Origin: Bifidobacterium sp. ESL0745
GTDB lineage: Bacteria; Actinomycetota; Actinomycetes; Actinomycetales; Bifidobacteriaceae
Direction of reading: 5' to 3'
Length of the DNA stretch: 64,000 bases
NCBI RefSeq assembly: GCF_029433335.1
Contig: NZ_JAQTHX010000002.1
Coordinates: forward strand, 1 to 64,000
The notes under the pieces were generated by a model. It did not search any database. It was given only the letters and a program-made list of their open reading frames with translations, and had not been told where the DNA came from. Shown here piece after piece: positions 35,206 through 44,689 of the stretch; the stretch's first letter is position 1, and every line of letters begins with the position of its first letter. The position numbers and the translations under genes were made by a program.

Positions 35206-37086
35206 TTACTCGGACTTCTCTTCTTCCTTTGCCAGCTTTTCCTTGGCCTCTTCGAAACGCTTGGCCTCGGCCTCCTTGCGGGCAGCGAGATCGGCTTCGA
35301 AGCGAGCCAGCTCTTCGCCGACGGCCTCTTTCGGAATCTTCTGGAAGATGGGCGAAGGCTTGGGAATCGGGGTGCCGACGATAAGCGGCTCGCTCTGCCA
35401 CGGATGCACAGTGCGGCCAAGCTTGTAGTCTCCGGTGATAATCGGATACTTGAAACCGGGCTTGTCGAGATCCTCGACCTCTTCGATACGCGGCAATGGC
35501 GAGAACGTGCCCACACCGCCAAGCGCCTCCCAGACCTTCTGCGCGGAATGCGGCAGGAATGGGGCAAGCAGGTGGTTCGCGTCGGAAACGGCCTGCGCGC
35601 AGATGTGCAGCACAGTGCCGAGGCGCTTCGGGTCGTCCTTGATCTTCCACGGCTCGACCGCGGAGATGTACTTGTTGATGTCACCAACGACCTTCATGGC
35701 CTCGTTAAGGGCGTTCTTCTGGTGATGGTGCTCGATAAGTCCGCCAACCTCATCGAAAGCGGTGGCCGTCTCCTCGAGCAACGCACGGTCCTCGGCGGTC
35801 ATCGAGTCTTCATCAAGCTCCGGAATTTCCCCGAAGTCCTTGTACATGAGGTTGGCGACGCGGTTGACCAGGTTGCCCCAGCTGGACGCAAGCTCTTCAT
35901 TGTTGTGACGAACGAACTCGGACCACGTGAAGTCGGCGTCGGAAGTCTCCGGGCCGGCCACAGAAATGTAATACCGAACGGCGTCAACGGGATAGCGCGC
36001 CAGAATGTCTTTGACATAGATGACGATGCCGCGCGATGAGCTGAACTTCTTGCCTTCCATCGTCATGAACTCGCTGGCCACGACCTGCTCGGGCAGGTTG
36101 AGCTTGCCGTATTCACCAGGCTCGCCGCCCTTGGAGCCCTCGCCGTCGTAGGCGAGTATCTCGGAAGGCCAGATCTGGGAATGGAAGGTGATGTTGTCTT
36201 TGCCCATGAAGTAATAAGCCGGGGACTTCGGGTCGTTCCACCACTTCTTCCATGCCTCCGGGTCGCCTTTGCGGCGGGCCCATTCGATGGAGGCGGACAA
36301 ATACCCGATGACCGCATCGAACCAGACGTAGAGTTTTTTGTTGGGGTTGTCGATCCAACCGTCGACCGGCACGGGGATGCCCCAATCGATGTCGCGGGTA
36401 ATGGCACGCGGCTTGACTTCCTTGAACAGGCCCAGCGAGAAGTTGATGACGTTGGTACGCCAGCCCTTGCGGGTCTTCAGCCACGCGAGGTTCGCCTCCG
36501 CGAGTGCCGGCAAATCGAGGAAGAAGTGCTCGGTCTCCTTGAAATTCGGGGTCTCGCCGTTGATCTTGGAAACCGGGTTGATCAGTTCGTCCGGGTCAAG
36601 TTCGTTGCCGCAGTTGTCGCACTGGTCGCCGCGAGCGCCGTCGGCCCCGCAGATCGGGCAAGTGCCCTCGATATAACGGTCTGGCAGGGTACGGCCGGTG
36701 GAAGGCGAAATCGCGACCTTCTGCGTCCCTTTATATATGTAACCGTTCTTGAGGCACTGCTTGAACAGCTCCTGCACGACGTGCTCATGATTGCCCGTCG
36801 TGGTGCGGGTGAAGAGATCGTAGCTCAGGCCGAGATCGCAAAGATCCTTGGCAATGACGCGGTTGTAGCGATTTGCCAGCTCCTGCGGGCTCACACCCTC
36901 CTTGTCCGCCTCAACCAGAATCGGGGTGCCATGCTCGTCGGTGCCGGAAACCATCAGGACATCATTGCCCTTCATGCGCTCGTAGCGCGCATACACGTCG
37001 GAGGGCACGCCGAAACCAGCCACGTGTCCGATATGGCGCGGGCCGTTCGCGTACGGCCATGCAACGTTCACCAAAATATGAGTCAT
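35206..37086 (-). CDS. metG: Methionyl-tRNA synthetase
   Basis: The 626-residue enzyme charges tRNA-Met with methionine. The class I signatures are [15 protein letters not shown] (HIGH) at the N-terminus and GKKFSSSRG, a KMSKS variant, near residue 345. Between them are the zinc-binding cysteines [18 protein letters not shown] (CxxC twice). The C-terminal ~70 residues are a Lys/Glu/Ala-rich helical tail ([20 protein letters not shown]) in place of a full tRNA-binding dimer domain. ATG 37086 has no visible ribosome site, so it may be read from a short or leaderless mRNA. It is divergent from the gene at 37290. Confidence 0.95.
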   Translation of the reverse strand: MTHILVNVAWPYANGPRHIGHVAGFGVPSDVYARYERMKGNDVLMVSGTDEHGTPILVEADKEGVSPQELANRYNRVIAKDLCDLGLSYDLFTRTTTGNHEHVVQELFKQCLKNGYIYKGTQKVAISPSTGRTLPDRYIEGTCPICGADGARGDQCDNCGNELDPDELINPVSKINGETPNFKETEHFFLDLPALAEANLAWLKTRKGWRTNVINFSLGLFKEVKPRAITRDIDWGIPVPVDGWIDNPNKKLYVWFDAVIGYLSASIEWARRKGDPEAWKKWWNDPKSPAYYFMGKDNITFHSQIWPSEILAYDGEGSKGGEPGEYGKLNLPEQVVASEFMTMEGKKFSSSRGIVIYVKDILARYPVDAVRYYISVAGPETSDADFTWSEFVRHNNEELASSWGNLVNRVANLMYKDFGEIPELDEDSMTAEDRALLEETATAFDEVGGLIEHHHQKNALNEAMKVVGDINKYISAVEPWKIKDDPKRLGTVLHICAQAVSDANHLLAPFLPHSAQKVWEALGGVGTFSPLPRIEEVEDLDKPGFKYPIITGDYKLGRTVHPWQSEPLIVGTPIPKPSPIFQKIPKEAVGEELARFEADLAARKEAEAKRFEEAKEKLAKEEEKSE

Positions 37087-37220
37087 AACTACTGATTATT
37101 GGGCCCAGCGGGGACAGCCCGCGATATTTCCTTAAAGATTGTCAATGGAATTGAGACGATCAGTGAAACAAGCCGACTTGTTGACCGTGTCGTCCACAAT
37201 TTTCAAAGTCGAGTCGCCAG

Positions 37221-37229
37221 TTATCCACA
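37221..37229 (+). other. Single consensus DnaA box (TTATCCACA)
   Basis: One perfect nine-base DnaA box lies in the divergent metG/37290 intergenic region. With no other clear box nearby, it is not an origin. It could be a regulatory DnaA site or chance. Confidence 0.4.
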
Positions 37230-37253
37230 TGTCCACTTTTTGCAATTTTCGAT

Positions 37254-37283
37254 TTGCCGAGGCTATGGTGACCTATCTATATT
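37254..37283 (+). promoter_or_regulatory. Promoter giving a probable leaderless mRNA for the 37290 gene
   Basis: The -35 TTGCCG (37254-37259) and -10 TATATT (37278-37283) are 18 bp apart. Only six bases separate the -10 from the ATG at 37290, so transcription should begin at or next to the start codon. Confidence 0.6.
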
Positions 37284-37289
37284 GCAGAC

Positions 37290-38147
37290 ATGAACGCTAC
37301 AACAACCACACAGCACACCGACCACGCCAGCACCCGCCAAACCGCGAACGCAGGCAACCATCTTGGCACCGGCCGACCGCCGCCAAACACCAAGTCACAC
37401 GCAAGCCAAGGCAAAAGCACAGGCAGACCCGGCATCCTAGGTCGAAAGCAACGCAATCGCAAAGCCGTCACTTTCGGCAACAAGAACAATCAAAACAAGC
37501 GCTTCGAGCCGAACACGCTAAATCCCGTCGATCATAGCGCCCCAGGAAATATCGGCAACGCCAGCACGAATACAGTGCCCGCACCCGTCAATCGGACCAT
37601 GCCGATGCTCATGAGCTACCGTGACTTGCCCGGACCTTTAAGCATGAACCGTCTCGACGATTTTGGCGCGGTACGTCGCCTCGACGATATCAACGCCTAC
37701 CTCGCCGAATATTCCGACACGCTTTTCGGCAGGGGCATCATCATGACCAAAGTCGTGCCAAGTCAATGCATCGCCTGCGGTCGCACCGCCCTGTGGGTGT
37801 GGATGAGCGGCAGATTCCCCGACGTCATCGACATCATCTCCGGATCGCACTTCCGCTCGATGGTCTACGGCCGGCCGATCAAGACGTACAATCGCTGCGT
37901 CCCCGATGGACAAATAAGCACCATCGCCGGGCTGAAAGTGACCTCGCCGACCAGAACGGCCTGCGACATCGCACTGATGAGCAGCGCCACCATACCCGAC
38001 AGACGCCGCGCAGAGCTGACCTGCGCCATCATGGAGGAATATCATATCGATTCCTCACAATGCCTTGAAATATTGGAAAAGAACCATTTCTGGCCGAACG
38101 TGCCACAGGCACGGCAATTTTTCAAAGCGGTTCAGTATTGCCTGTGA
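37290..38147 (+). CDS. AbiEi-like hypothetical protein with long disordered N-terminus
   Basis: This 285-residue protein is Thr/Asn/Gly-rich and low-complexity up to ~105. The rest includes SQCIACGRTALWVWMSGRFPD, RCVPDGQISTIAGLKVTSPTRTACDIAL and a helical end. The order (a strand-rich core, then LxVTSPxRTxxDIA, then a helical tail) resembles the C-terminal part of AbiEi-type antitoxin/regulator proteins and the actinobacterial proteins related to them. No winged-helix N-terminus or partner toxin (AbiEii nucleotidyltransferase) is present here, so a toxin-antitoxin role is unsupported. It appears to be translated from a leaderless mRNA. Confidence 0.6.
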   Translation: MNATTTTQHTDHASTRQTANAGNHLGTGRPPPNTKSHASQGKSTGRPGILGRKQRNRKAVTFGNKNNQNKRFEPNTLNPVDHSAPGNIGNASTNTVPAPVNRTMPMLMSYRDLPGPLSMNRLDDFGAVRRLDDINAYLAEYSDTLFGRGIIMTKVVPSQCIACGRTALWVWMSGRFPDVIDIISGSHFRSMVYGRPIKTYNRCVPDGQISTIAGLKVTSPTRTACDIALMSSATIPDRRRAELTCAIMEEYHIDSSQCLEILEKNHFWPNVPQARQFFKAVQYCL

Positions 38148-38503
38148 ACGCGACCGGCAAATCGTGAAGCGGATACAGGCCATAAACACAAGCGTTTCTC
38201 ACATTCGTCCGCAAATCCGCATGAAACCGTTACTGAACAGCCGCAAACGAACGATTTCTCACATAAACCAGAAAAGATGCCGGAAAACGCTTGCTGGACG
38301 ACCATAGACAAACGGCTTCTGGCAGCAAGCCGTAAATCTGCATGAAGCCGTTCGCCAAGTATCTGCAAACGTGCAAACCGGCAGCACACAGATCGGCGAT
38401 TATGCCCACCAATGGAATTGGACAGACAAGGTGGTTATCATAGTGTAATTACGCTAATGCCTATGGGTTGAGTTGTAGTGCGCATTGAAAGGACGGCCTC
38501 GTC
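38148..38503. repeat. Intergenic region of degenerate repeats
   Basis: Between 38150 and 38395 words recur in variant form: CGCAAATCCGCATGAAACCGTT, then GTAAATCTGCATGAAGCCGTTC; and AAGCGTTTCTCACAT, then ACGATTTCTCACAT. The same family appears at 29983-30150 and 31601-31690. No gene is seen. The MHS gene's promoter lies at the right end. Confidence 0.5.
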
Positions 38504-40333
38504 ATGTCATCACCAGCAAATCAGGGAGAAAACCAAAATGCTGGACGCTCGAAACACGTCTCACATGGTGTACACCCGATTCAAAGTGTGAAACATGTAA
38601 TGCACATTGGTTCCAGTTCCCAGCCAAACGAAGCCAGCGAACCACAAATGCAGAAGATCCACGTCCGCCGCCAGTTCCTGCGCGAAAAGGACATCACCGT
38701 CGTTCAGGAAAAGACATTGAAACAGGCCATCGCCGGCACCGTGGTCGGCAATTTCATGGAATGGTACGATTTCGGCATCTACGGCTACCTTGCGGTGACG
38801 ATGGCGAGCGTTTTCACCAGCGGCCTGCCGAAAAGCATGAGCCTTATCGTGATGCTTTTGGGCTTCGCGGTAAGCTTCCTCGTCCGGCCTTTGGGCGGCA
38901 TCATTCTCGGCCCGCTCGGCGACCGCGTTGGGCGGCAGAAGGTACTGTTCCTGACGATGGGCATGATGGTGGTCTCCACCGCGCTCATCGGCATTTTGCC
39001 GACCAGCAAGCAGATCGGCGTGTGGGCCATCGTGCCGCTTTACGCGCTGCAGATGGTGCAGGGCTTCTCGACCGGCGGCGAATACTCCGGCGCGACCACC
39101 TACATCTCCGAATTCTCACCCGATCGCAAGCGCGGCTTCTACAGCGCCTGGCTTGATATGGGCTCCTACATCGGCTCGGCGTTCGGCGCCGCGATGGTGG
39201 CCATCACCACCACCATCGCCGAGAACGGCTGGGGTGTGAACGCCATGGTCAACGGCGGCTGGCGCATCCCCTATCTGCTGACCATTCCGCTGGGAATCCT
39301 CGCGATGGCGCTGCGTACGCACATCCCCGAAACCCCGCAGTTCGCGGCGCACCAAGAGCGCCAGCAGGAAGAGCAAGAGCATTGGTCGCACGAGGCGCAG
39401 GAGGCCGCGTGGAGGCAGGAATCGCCTTGGGACCGCCCCGGCACGATGCTCTACGTCATCAAGCGCCACTGGCGTCGTCTCTTGATAGCCGTCGCCATCG
39501 TCGCAGCCACCAACACCGCCGGCTACGTGCTCACCAGCTACATGCCGACCTACCTGCGCGAGGAAGTCGGCACCACGCCGACCATGGCTGCCGCCGCAAC
39601 GGTGCCGGTGCTCATCATCATGGCGCTGTGCCTGCCGCTGATCGGCCACCTTTCCGACATCATCGGCCGCAAGCCGATTTACGGCATCGCCGTGATTTCG
39701 ACCTTCATCCTGGTCTACCCCGCCTTCCAGCTGCTGCATCACGGCACGTTCTGGTCGATTCAGGCCGCATTGGCGATGATCGCCTTCCCCGTGGCCTTCT
39801 ACGCGGGCGTCTCCGCAAGCACGCTGCCGGCCCTCTTCCCCACCGAATCCCGCTTCTCGGGCATGGGCCTTTCCTATAACTTCGCGGTTTCCTTGTTCGG
39901 CGGCACCACACCGCTGGTCTCGCAGGCGCTGATCACCTTCACCGGCAACCACGACGCCCCCGGCTTCTACATCATGTTCTTCGCCATCTTCAGCGGCATC
40001 GCCGCCATCGTGATGCGCGAATCCTCCAAGTCGCCGCTGCCCGGTTCCATGCCGACGGTAGGCAGCGAGGAGGAGGCGCACGAGCTCGTGCTGACCCAGG
40101 AACAGAACCCGAACCTCGACACCAGCACGATGCCGATGCCGATGATCACCGTGGAGATCCCGGTGGGCCAGACGCTCCCGCAGCGCCCTGAAAACATCAA
40201 GCCAGTCGTTCACGATGATGACAAGAAAACCAAGGAATCGGCCTCGAAATCGGACTCGGGCAAACCAACCGAAGCGTCTGAATCCCATTCAGATAAATCC
40301 GCCAGCGACGATTCGGGAAAAGACAAGGACTGA
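38504..40333 (+). CDS. MHS-family MFS transporter (metabolite:H+ symporter)
   Basis: The 609-residue inner-membrane protein has 12 predicted helices. It begins its core with the MHS signature TVVGNFMEWYDFGIYGYLA (~residues 78-96) and has the loop 2-3 motif GPLGDRVGRQKVLF and GFSTGGEYSGATTYISEF. Family members (ProP, KgtP, ShiA) import osmolytes, dicarboxylates or shikimate with protons; the substrate is not predictable here. Both ends are extended compared with typical 430-500-residue members: ~70 polar residues before helix 1 and a ~100-residue acidic Ser/Lys/Asp-rich C-terminal tail. ATG 38504 follows AAAGGA by about eleven bases; internal starts are possible. Confidence 0.88.
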   Translation: MSSPANQGENQNAGRSKHVSHGVHPIQSVKHVMHIGSSSQPNEASEPQMQKIHVRRQFLREKDITVVQEKTLKQAIAGTVVGNFMEWYDFGIYGYLAVTMASVFTSGLPKSMSLIVMLLGFAVSFLVRPLGGIILGPLGDRVGRQKVLFLTMGMMVVSTALIGILPTSKQIGVWAIVPLYALQMVQGFSTGGEYSGATTYISEFSPDRKRGFYSAWLDMGSYIGSAFGAAMVAITTTIAENGWGVNAMVNGGWRIPYLLTIPLGILAMALRTHIPETPQFAAHQERQQEEQEHWSHEAQEAAWRQESPWDRPGTMLYVIKRHWRRLLIAVAIVAATNTAGYVLTSYMPTYLREEVGTTPTMAAAATVPVLIIMALCLPLIGHLSDIIGRKPIYGIAVISTFILVYPAFQLLHHGTFWSIQAALAMIAFPVAFYAGVSASTLPALFPTESRFSGMGLSYNFAVSLFGGTTPLVSQALITFTGNHDAPGFYIMFFAIFSGIAAIVMRESSKSPLPGSMPTVGSEEEAHELVLTQEQNPNLDTSTMPMPMITVEIPVGQTLPQRPENIKPVVHDDDKKTKESASKSDSGKPTEASESHSDKSASDDSGKDKD

Positions 40334-40375
40334 AGCCTCATATACCCAAATCGTCATTCCTGAACTGAACGTTGA

Positions 40376-40426
40376 CTTGACACTTAACTGAAACCCACTG
40401 ACCAATATGCCAAGTTAAGTGCCAAG
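40376..40426. repeat. Hairpin element A with conserved loop
   Basis: Arms CTTGACACTTAAC (40376-40388) and GTTAAGTGCCAAG (40414-40426) pair at 12 of 13 positions. The loop includes ACTGACCAATATGCCAAG, identical in element B. Confidence 0.7.
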
Positions 40427-40494
40427 CTCACGGCCAATCCTCGCTAATACCATACAGGAAAACCGCAAAATTCCAACGTTCACCGAACTCGACG

Positions 40495-40543
40495 CTTGAC
40501 TTACCATCTACTGACCAATATGCCAAGAAAACGGTAAGTTCAA
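40495..40543. repeat. Hairpin element B with conserved loop
   Basis: Arms CTTGACTTACC (40495-40505) and GGTAAGTTCAA (40533-40543) pair with one bulge around the same loop word ACTGACCAATATGCCAAG (40510-40527). The stem sequence differs from element A but stays paired. The remaining 40334-40673 gap has no gene. Confidence 0.65.
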
Positions 40544-40673
40544 ATCAATAATTGCCAGCAATAATAGCGAAGCCGTTGAGCGCGCAAATTTCGATGCGGC
40601 AAACGGCTTCTCATATCGATTCAAAGACTTGTCGTCATAAGTGACGCGCAAAACTAATCCTCATAACACAGCC

Positions 40674-42509
40674 TTAGGCGACCAGCGTGGAGAACTGGCT
40701 GTTGTAGAGGTCGGCGTAGAAGCCGCCCTTCTTCAAGAGCTCGTCGTGGGTGCCGCGCTCGACGATGTCGCCGTGGTTCATCACCAGGATCATGTCGGCG
40801 TCCTTGATGGTCGAGAGGCGGTGCGCGATCACGAAACTCGTGCGGCCCACGGTCAGGTCGTCCATTGCCTTCTGGATCAGCTCCTCGGTGCGGGTGTCGA
40901 CCGACGAAGTGGCCTCGTCCAAAATCAGGATCGGCGCGTTCTGCACCATCGCACGGGCGATCGTCAGCAACTGGCGCTGGCCCTGCGAAAGCGAGGAATT
41001 GTCGTCGAGCACGGTGTCGTAGCCCTGCGGCAGCGAGCGCACGTAATGATCAAGACCGACGGCCTTGCACGCGTCCTCAATCTGCTGGTCGGTGACGCCC
41101 TTCTTCGCGTAGGCGACGTTCTCCTTGACCGTGCCGCGGAAGACCCACGTGTCCTGCAGCACCATCGAGAACTGCTGGTGAACGTTGGAGCGCGGGACCG
41201 TGGAGGTGTCGATGCCGTCGATGTACATGGCGCCGCTGTCGATGTCGTAGAAGCGCATCAGCAAATTGACCATGGTGGATTTGCCGGCACCGGTCGGGCC
41301 GACGATGGCGATTTTCTGGCCGGCCTTGACGGACGCCGAGAAATCGTGGATGATCGGCTTGCCGGGCTCATAGCCGAAGCTGACGTCCTTGAACTCGACG
41401 TCGCCACGCACGCGGGTGGGCTTGCCGGTCTTCGGGTCGCGGCCGAGCAGCGCGGGCTTGGCGCTCTCGTCGCTCATCTCGGGCTCCTCGAGGAAGCCGA
41501 AGACACGCTCGGATGCTGCGGCGCAACGCTGCAGGTTCTGGAAGGCCTGCGCGAACTGGGAAAGCGGCTGGGTGAAGAGGCGGACGTACATCATGAAGGC
41601 CACGATGACGCCGAATTCGATCTTGCCGTTGATGGCGAGCGCGCCGCCGACGATGCAGACCGCGACGAAGCTCAGGTTGCCGATCATGTTCATCATCGGA
41701 TTCATCAGCCCCGAGAGGAACTGGCTCTTCCATGCGGAATCGTAGAGGTCGTTATTGTACTTCTCGAAGCGGCGGATGGAGTCGGCCTCGCCGTTGTAGG
41801 CCTTGACGACGATATGGCCGGAGTACATCTCCTCGACGTGGCCGTTGACGTCGCCGAGCGCGATCTGCTGCCGGGCGAAGTACTTCTGCGAGAAGTGCAT
41901 GATGAGCATCATGATGACCACGCCCAAAACGGAGATGGCGATCGCGCACAGCGTCATGATGACGTTGTTGTAGAACATCATGATCAGCGACCCGATAAAG
42001 AGCGTGGTCGAGGTGATCAGCATGCCCAGCGATTGGCCCAGCGTCTGGCCGATGGCGTCGACATCGTTGGTGATGCGCGAGAGCACGTCGCCGTAGCTGG
42101 TGTGGTCGAAGTACTTGAGCGGCAGCTTGTTGATCTTGTCGGAGATCGACTTGCGCAGGTTCTGGCCGATGCGCTGGGTGACGGTGGCCATCATCCAGTG
42201 CTGTGCGTAGCCCAGGATGGCGTAGCCGGCGTAGAGGCCGACCAGAAGCCAGGCGATACGCGTGACCTCGCCCATATCGACCGCGCCCATCACGGGCTTG
42301 CCGTGCACCAAGGCAGGCAGACCCTTGGCGATGGCGTTGGTCATGTTCTTCAATTGGTCCGGCCCGATGATCTGGCAGATGGTGCCGGCCGCGCCCAAAA
42401 CGAGCGCGATGATGATGACGGGCAGGTATTTGCGGCAGTAACGCACCAGTTTGAGCATCACTCCGCCGAAATCGGCCGGCTTCTCGACCGGCCCCCTCAT
42501 TCTTGGCAT
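40674..42509 (-). CDS. ABC exporter half-transporter (fused membrane and ATPase domains, catalytically complete)
   Basis: The 611 residues comprise an N-terminal six-helix exporter domain and a C-terminal ATPase with Walker A GPTGAGKST, signature LSQGQRQ and Walker B LILDEATSSVD with the catalytic Glu. The H-loop is IAHRLST. It probably pairs with the preceding gene product to form a heterodimeric multidrug or lipid exporter of the BmrCD/TM287-288 type. ATG 42509 follows AGGAAAG. It is downstream of, and in the same direction as, its partner and a MarR gene, so drug- or stress-linked control is likely. Confidence 0.92.
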   Translation of the reverse strand: MPRMRGPVEKPADFGGVMLKLVRYCRKYLPVIIIALVLGAAGTICQIIGPDQLKNMTNAIAKGLPALVHGKPVMGAVDMGEVTRIAWLLVGLYAGYAILGYAQHWMMATVTQRIGQNLRKSISDKINKLPLKYFDHTSYGDVLSRITNDVDAIGQTLGQSLGMLITSTTLFIGSLIMMFYNNVIMTLCAIAISVLGVVIMMLIMHFSQKYFARQQIALGDVNGHVEEMYSGHIVVKAYNGEADSIRRFEKYNNDLYDSAWKSQFLSGLMNPMMNMIGNLSFVAVCIVGGALAINGKIEFGVIVAFMMYVRLFTQPLSQFAQAFQNLQRCAAASERVFGFLEEPEMSDESAKPALLGRDPKTGKPTRVRGDVEFKDVSFGYEPGKPIIHDFSASVKAGQKIAIVGPTGAGKSTMVNLLMRFYDIDSGAMYIDGIDTSTVPRSNVHQQFSMVLQDTWVFRGTVKENVAYAKKGVTDQQIEDACKAVGLDHYVRSLPQGYDTVLDDNSSLSQGQRQLLTIARAMVQNAPILILDEATSSVDTRTEELIQKAMDDLTVGRTSFVIAHRLSTIKDADMILVMNHGDIVERGTHDELLKKGGFYADLYNSQFSTLVA

Positions 42510-42665
42510 TTTGGCTACTTTCCTATAAATCTAACGTTTTGTTTGCTTTGCTAATCGGTTTGGCCGATTCCGGAACGGCGGAGGGCGAATACTTTATTGC
42601 GATACTCCTTGATATTTATTGACATATCGCAATTTCGCAACATTCCCGCCGCCCCATACTGTGTA
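42510..42665. other. Gap between the two exporter genes with a hairpin
   Basis: ATTGCGATA (42596-42604) pairs with TATCGCAAT (42625-42633) in an otherwise plain 156-bp gap. It could be an mRNA processing or stability element that sets subunit ratios. Confidence 0.4.
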
Positions 42666-44525
42666 TTACGCGGCGAGCTCGTCGGGGCTCAGCTGGGACT
42701 CGGCGATCTCCTTGTAGACCTTGCAGGTCTTGAGCAGTTCCTTGTGCGTCCCCTTGCCTACGACCTTGCCGTCGTCAAGCACGACGATGGTGTCGGCGTC
42801 CATGATCGTACCCACGCGCTGGGCGACGATGAGCTTGGTGGAATCGGCGGCGTCCTTCTTCAGGGCATCGCGCACCGCACGGTCCGTCTTGAAATCGAGC
42901 GCGCTGAACGAGTCATCGAAGACCATGATTTCGGGATGGCGGTAGACGGCGCGGGCGATGGAGAGCCGCTGCTTCTGGCCGCCGGAGACGTTGGAGCCGC
43001 TCTGCGCGATAGGCGCGTCGTACTCGCCGTCCATGCGTTCCACGAACTCATCGGCCTGGGCGACCTCGCTGGACTCGCGGACGTTGGCCATCTGCTCGGG
43101 CGTCAATTCGTCGCGCTTGTCCTCGCCGGCGATCAACGCCAGTTCGCGCTTGCGACCCTTGGCGGTGGAGGTATCGGCCACCTCGACGGTTTCGGCGTCG
43201 CCGGGCCGGTCGCCATAGCTCACGTTGGACGCCACGGTGCCCTTGAACATCACCGACTGCTGCGGCACGTAACCGATCTTGTCGCGCAGGTCCTTGATGT
43301 CGTAATCCTTCACGTTCACACCGTCGACCAGCACCTCGCCCTCGGTGGTGTCGTAGAAACGCGGCACGAGGTTCACGAGCGTAGATTTGCCGGAACCGGT
43401 GGAGCCGATAAAAGCGACAGTCTGGCCCTTCTTGGCCGTGAAGTTGATGTCTTTGAGCATTTCGTCGCGGGTTCCGGGGTAAGCGAAACCGACGTTGCGG
43501 AACTCGACGGTACCGGTTTCACCGGGCTTGCCAACCTTGAGCGTTCCGGATTTGATGGACGGTTCGGTATCGAGGACTTCCAGCACGCGTTGGGCGGAAA
43601 CGTCGGCGCGCGGCCAGAGCACGAAGACCATGCTTAAGAGGAGGAAGGCCATGATGACCTGCATCGCGTAGCTGGAGAAGACGACCATGTTCGAGAAGTC
43701 GGTGAGTTTGGTGGCCGGCAGCGCCGCGGCCTTGATGAGGTAGGCGCCGATCCAGTAGATCGCCAGCCCCAGGCCGTTCATTACGCTGGACATGACAGGG
43801 TTCATCGCGGCCATCGCACGGGTGGTGAAGAGCTGGGTGTTGGTCAAATCGGCGTTCACCTTGGCGAACTTGTTTTCCTGATAATCCTCGGCGTTATAGG
43901 CGCGGACGACGCGCAGGCCGGTCAGGTTCTCGCGGGCGACGGCGTTGATGTTATCGGTCAGGCGCTGCATCGAGCGGAACTTCGGCATCACCAAAGTCAT
44001 GATGACGATGACGAAGACCATCATGATGGCGGTGGCGACCGCCGTGGCGACCGTCCACTCGAAGCCCTTGCCGGCGATCTTGAAGATGGCCCAGACGGCC
44101 ATGATCGGCGCGCGAAAGACCAGCAAGACGCCCATGGTGATGAACATCTGGATCTGCGTGATGTCGTTGGTGGAGCGGGTGATGAGCGACGGCGTGGAGA
44201 ACTTGCTCATTTCGGCCGGACCGAAGGACTCGACCTTGCGGAACTCAAGCGAGCGCAGACGCTGGCTGAACGAAGCGCCGATACGGGCCATGAAATAGCC
44301 TACGGCAATGGCGCAGAGCACCGAACCCAAGGAAACGAGCAGCATCTTGCCGCCCTCTTTCCATATATCGATCATCTTGCTGCCCGGCGTCTCGACCAGC
44401 GCCGTCACTCTGGACATGTAGTCCGGCAGCTTCAGGTCGAAAAAGACCTGCCCTGCGATGAACGCAAGGCTCAGCAGCATCTGCCCGATCTCCGTTTTGG
44501 AGAGATATTTGCTGATGCGAAGCAT
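42666..44525 (-). CDS. ABC exporter half-transporter with degenerate ATPase site
   Basis: This 619-residue fused membrane/ATPase protein has Walker A GSTGSGKST, signature VSGGQKQ and Walker B IMVFDDSFSALD. Asp replaces the catalytic Glu after Walker B, the hallmark of the degenerate subunit in heterodimeric exporters. A ~45-residue charged insertion (around GDRPGDAETVEVADTSTAKG to SSEVAQADEF) lies between the Q-loop and the signature. It partners the gene that follows (40674-42509). It starts ~160 bp after the MarR stop and is the first of the two exporter genes. The substrate is unknown; drug or toxic metabolite export is family knowledge. Confidence 0.92.
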   Translation of the reverse strand: MLRISKYLSKTEIGQMLLSLAFIAGQVFFDLKLPDYMSRVTALVETPGSKMIDIWKEGGKMLLVSLGSVLCAIAVGYFMARIGASFSQRLRSLEFRKVESFGPAEMSKFSTPSLITRSTNDITQIQMFITMGVLLVFRAPIMAVWAIFKIAGKGFEWTVATAVATAIMMVFVIVIMTLVMPKFRSMQRLTDNINAVARENLTGLRVVRAYNAEDYQENKFAKVNADLTNTQLFTTRAMAAMNPVMSSVMNGLGLAIYWIGAYLIKAAALPATKLTDFSNMVVFSSYAMQVIMAFLLLSMVFVLWPRADVSAQRVLEVLDTEPSIKSGTLKVGKPGETGTVEFRNVGFAYPGTRDEMLKDINFTAKKGQTVAFIGSTGSGKSTLVNLVPRFYDTTEGEVLVDGVNVKDYDIKDLRDKIGYVPQQSVMFKGTVASNVSYGDRPGDAETVEVADTSTAKGRKRELALIAGEDKRDELTPEQMANVRESSEVAQADEFVERMDGEYDAPIAQSGSNVSGGQKQRLSIARAVYRHPEIMVFDDSFSALDFKTDRAVRDALKKDAADSTKLIVAQRVGTIMDADTIVVLDDGKVVGKGTHKELLKTCKVYKEIAESQLSPDELAA

Positions 44526-44689
44526 GAATCCCCTTCCGTTTTTTAGTTAGCCCCGGAATCATAATTACCGAGCACCCATAATGATTAACGATGTTAAATA
44601 TTTTGTTGACTGAACGTACAATACTCGTGGCTGCTGGATTGTGTCTGCTTTTCACCCAACGCGTAGGAATCCGCGCGTGACGCATATCG

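Noticed and set aside
37221..37229. Replication origin based on a DnaA box
   Set aside because: Only one perfect box, no AT-rich unwinding element, and no dnaA/dnaN genes nearby.
37290..38147. Toxin-antitoxin pair
   Set aside because: Only an AbiEi-like C-terminal pattern is present; there is no AbiEii nucleotidyltransferase or other toxin next to it.
40641..42554. 637-codon plus-strand open frame opposite the ABC exporter
   Set aside because: It spans the whole exporter gene on the other strand, is full of His/Asp/Val runs and has no recognisable domain.
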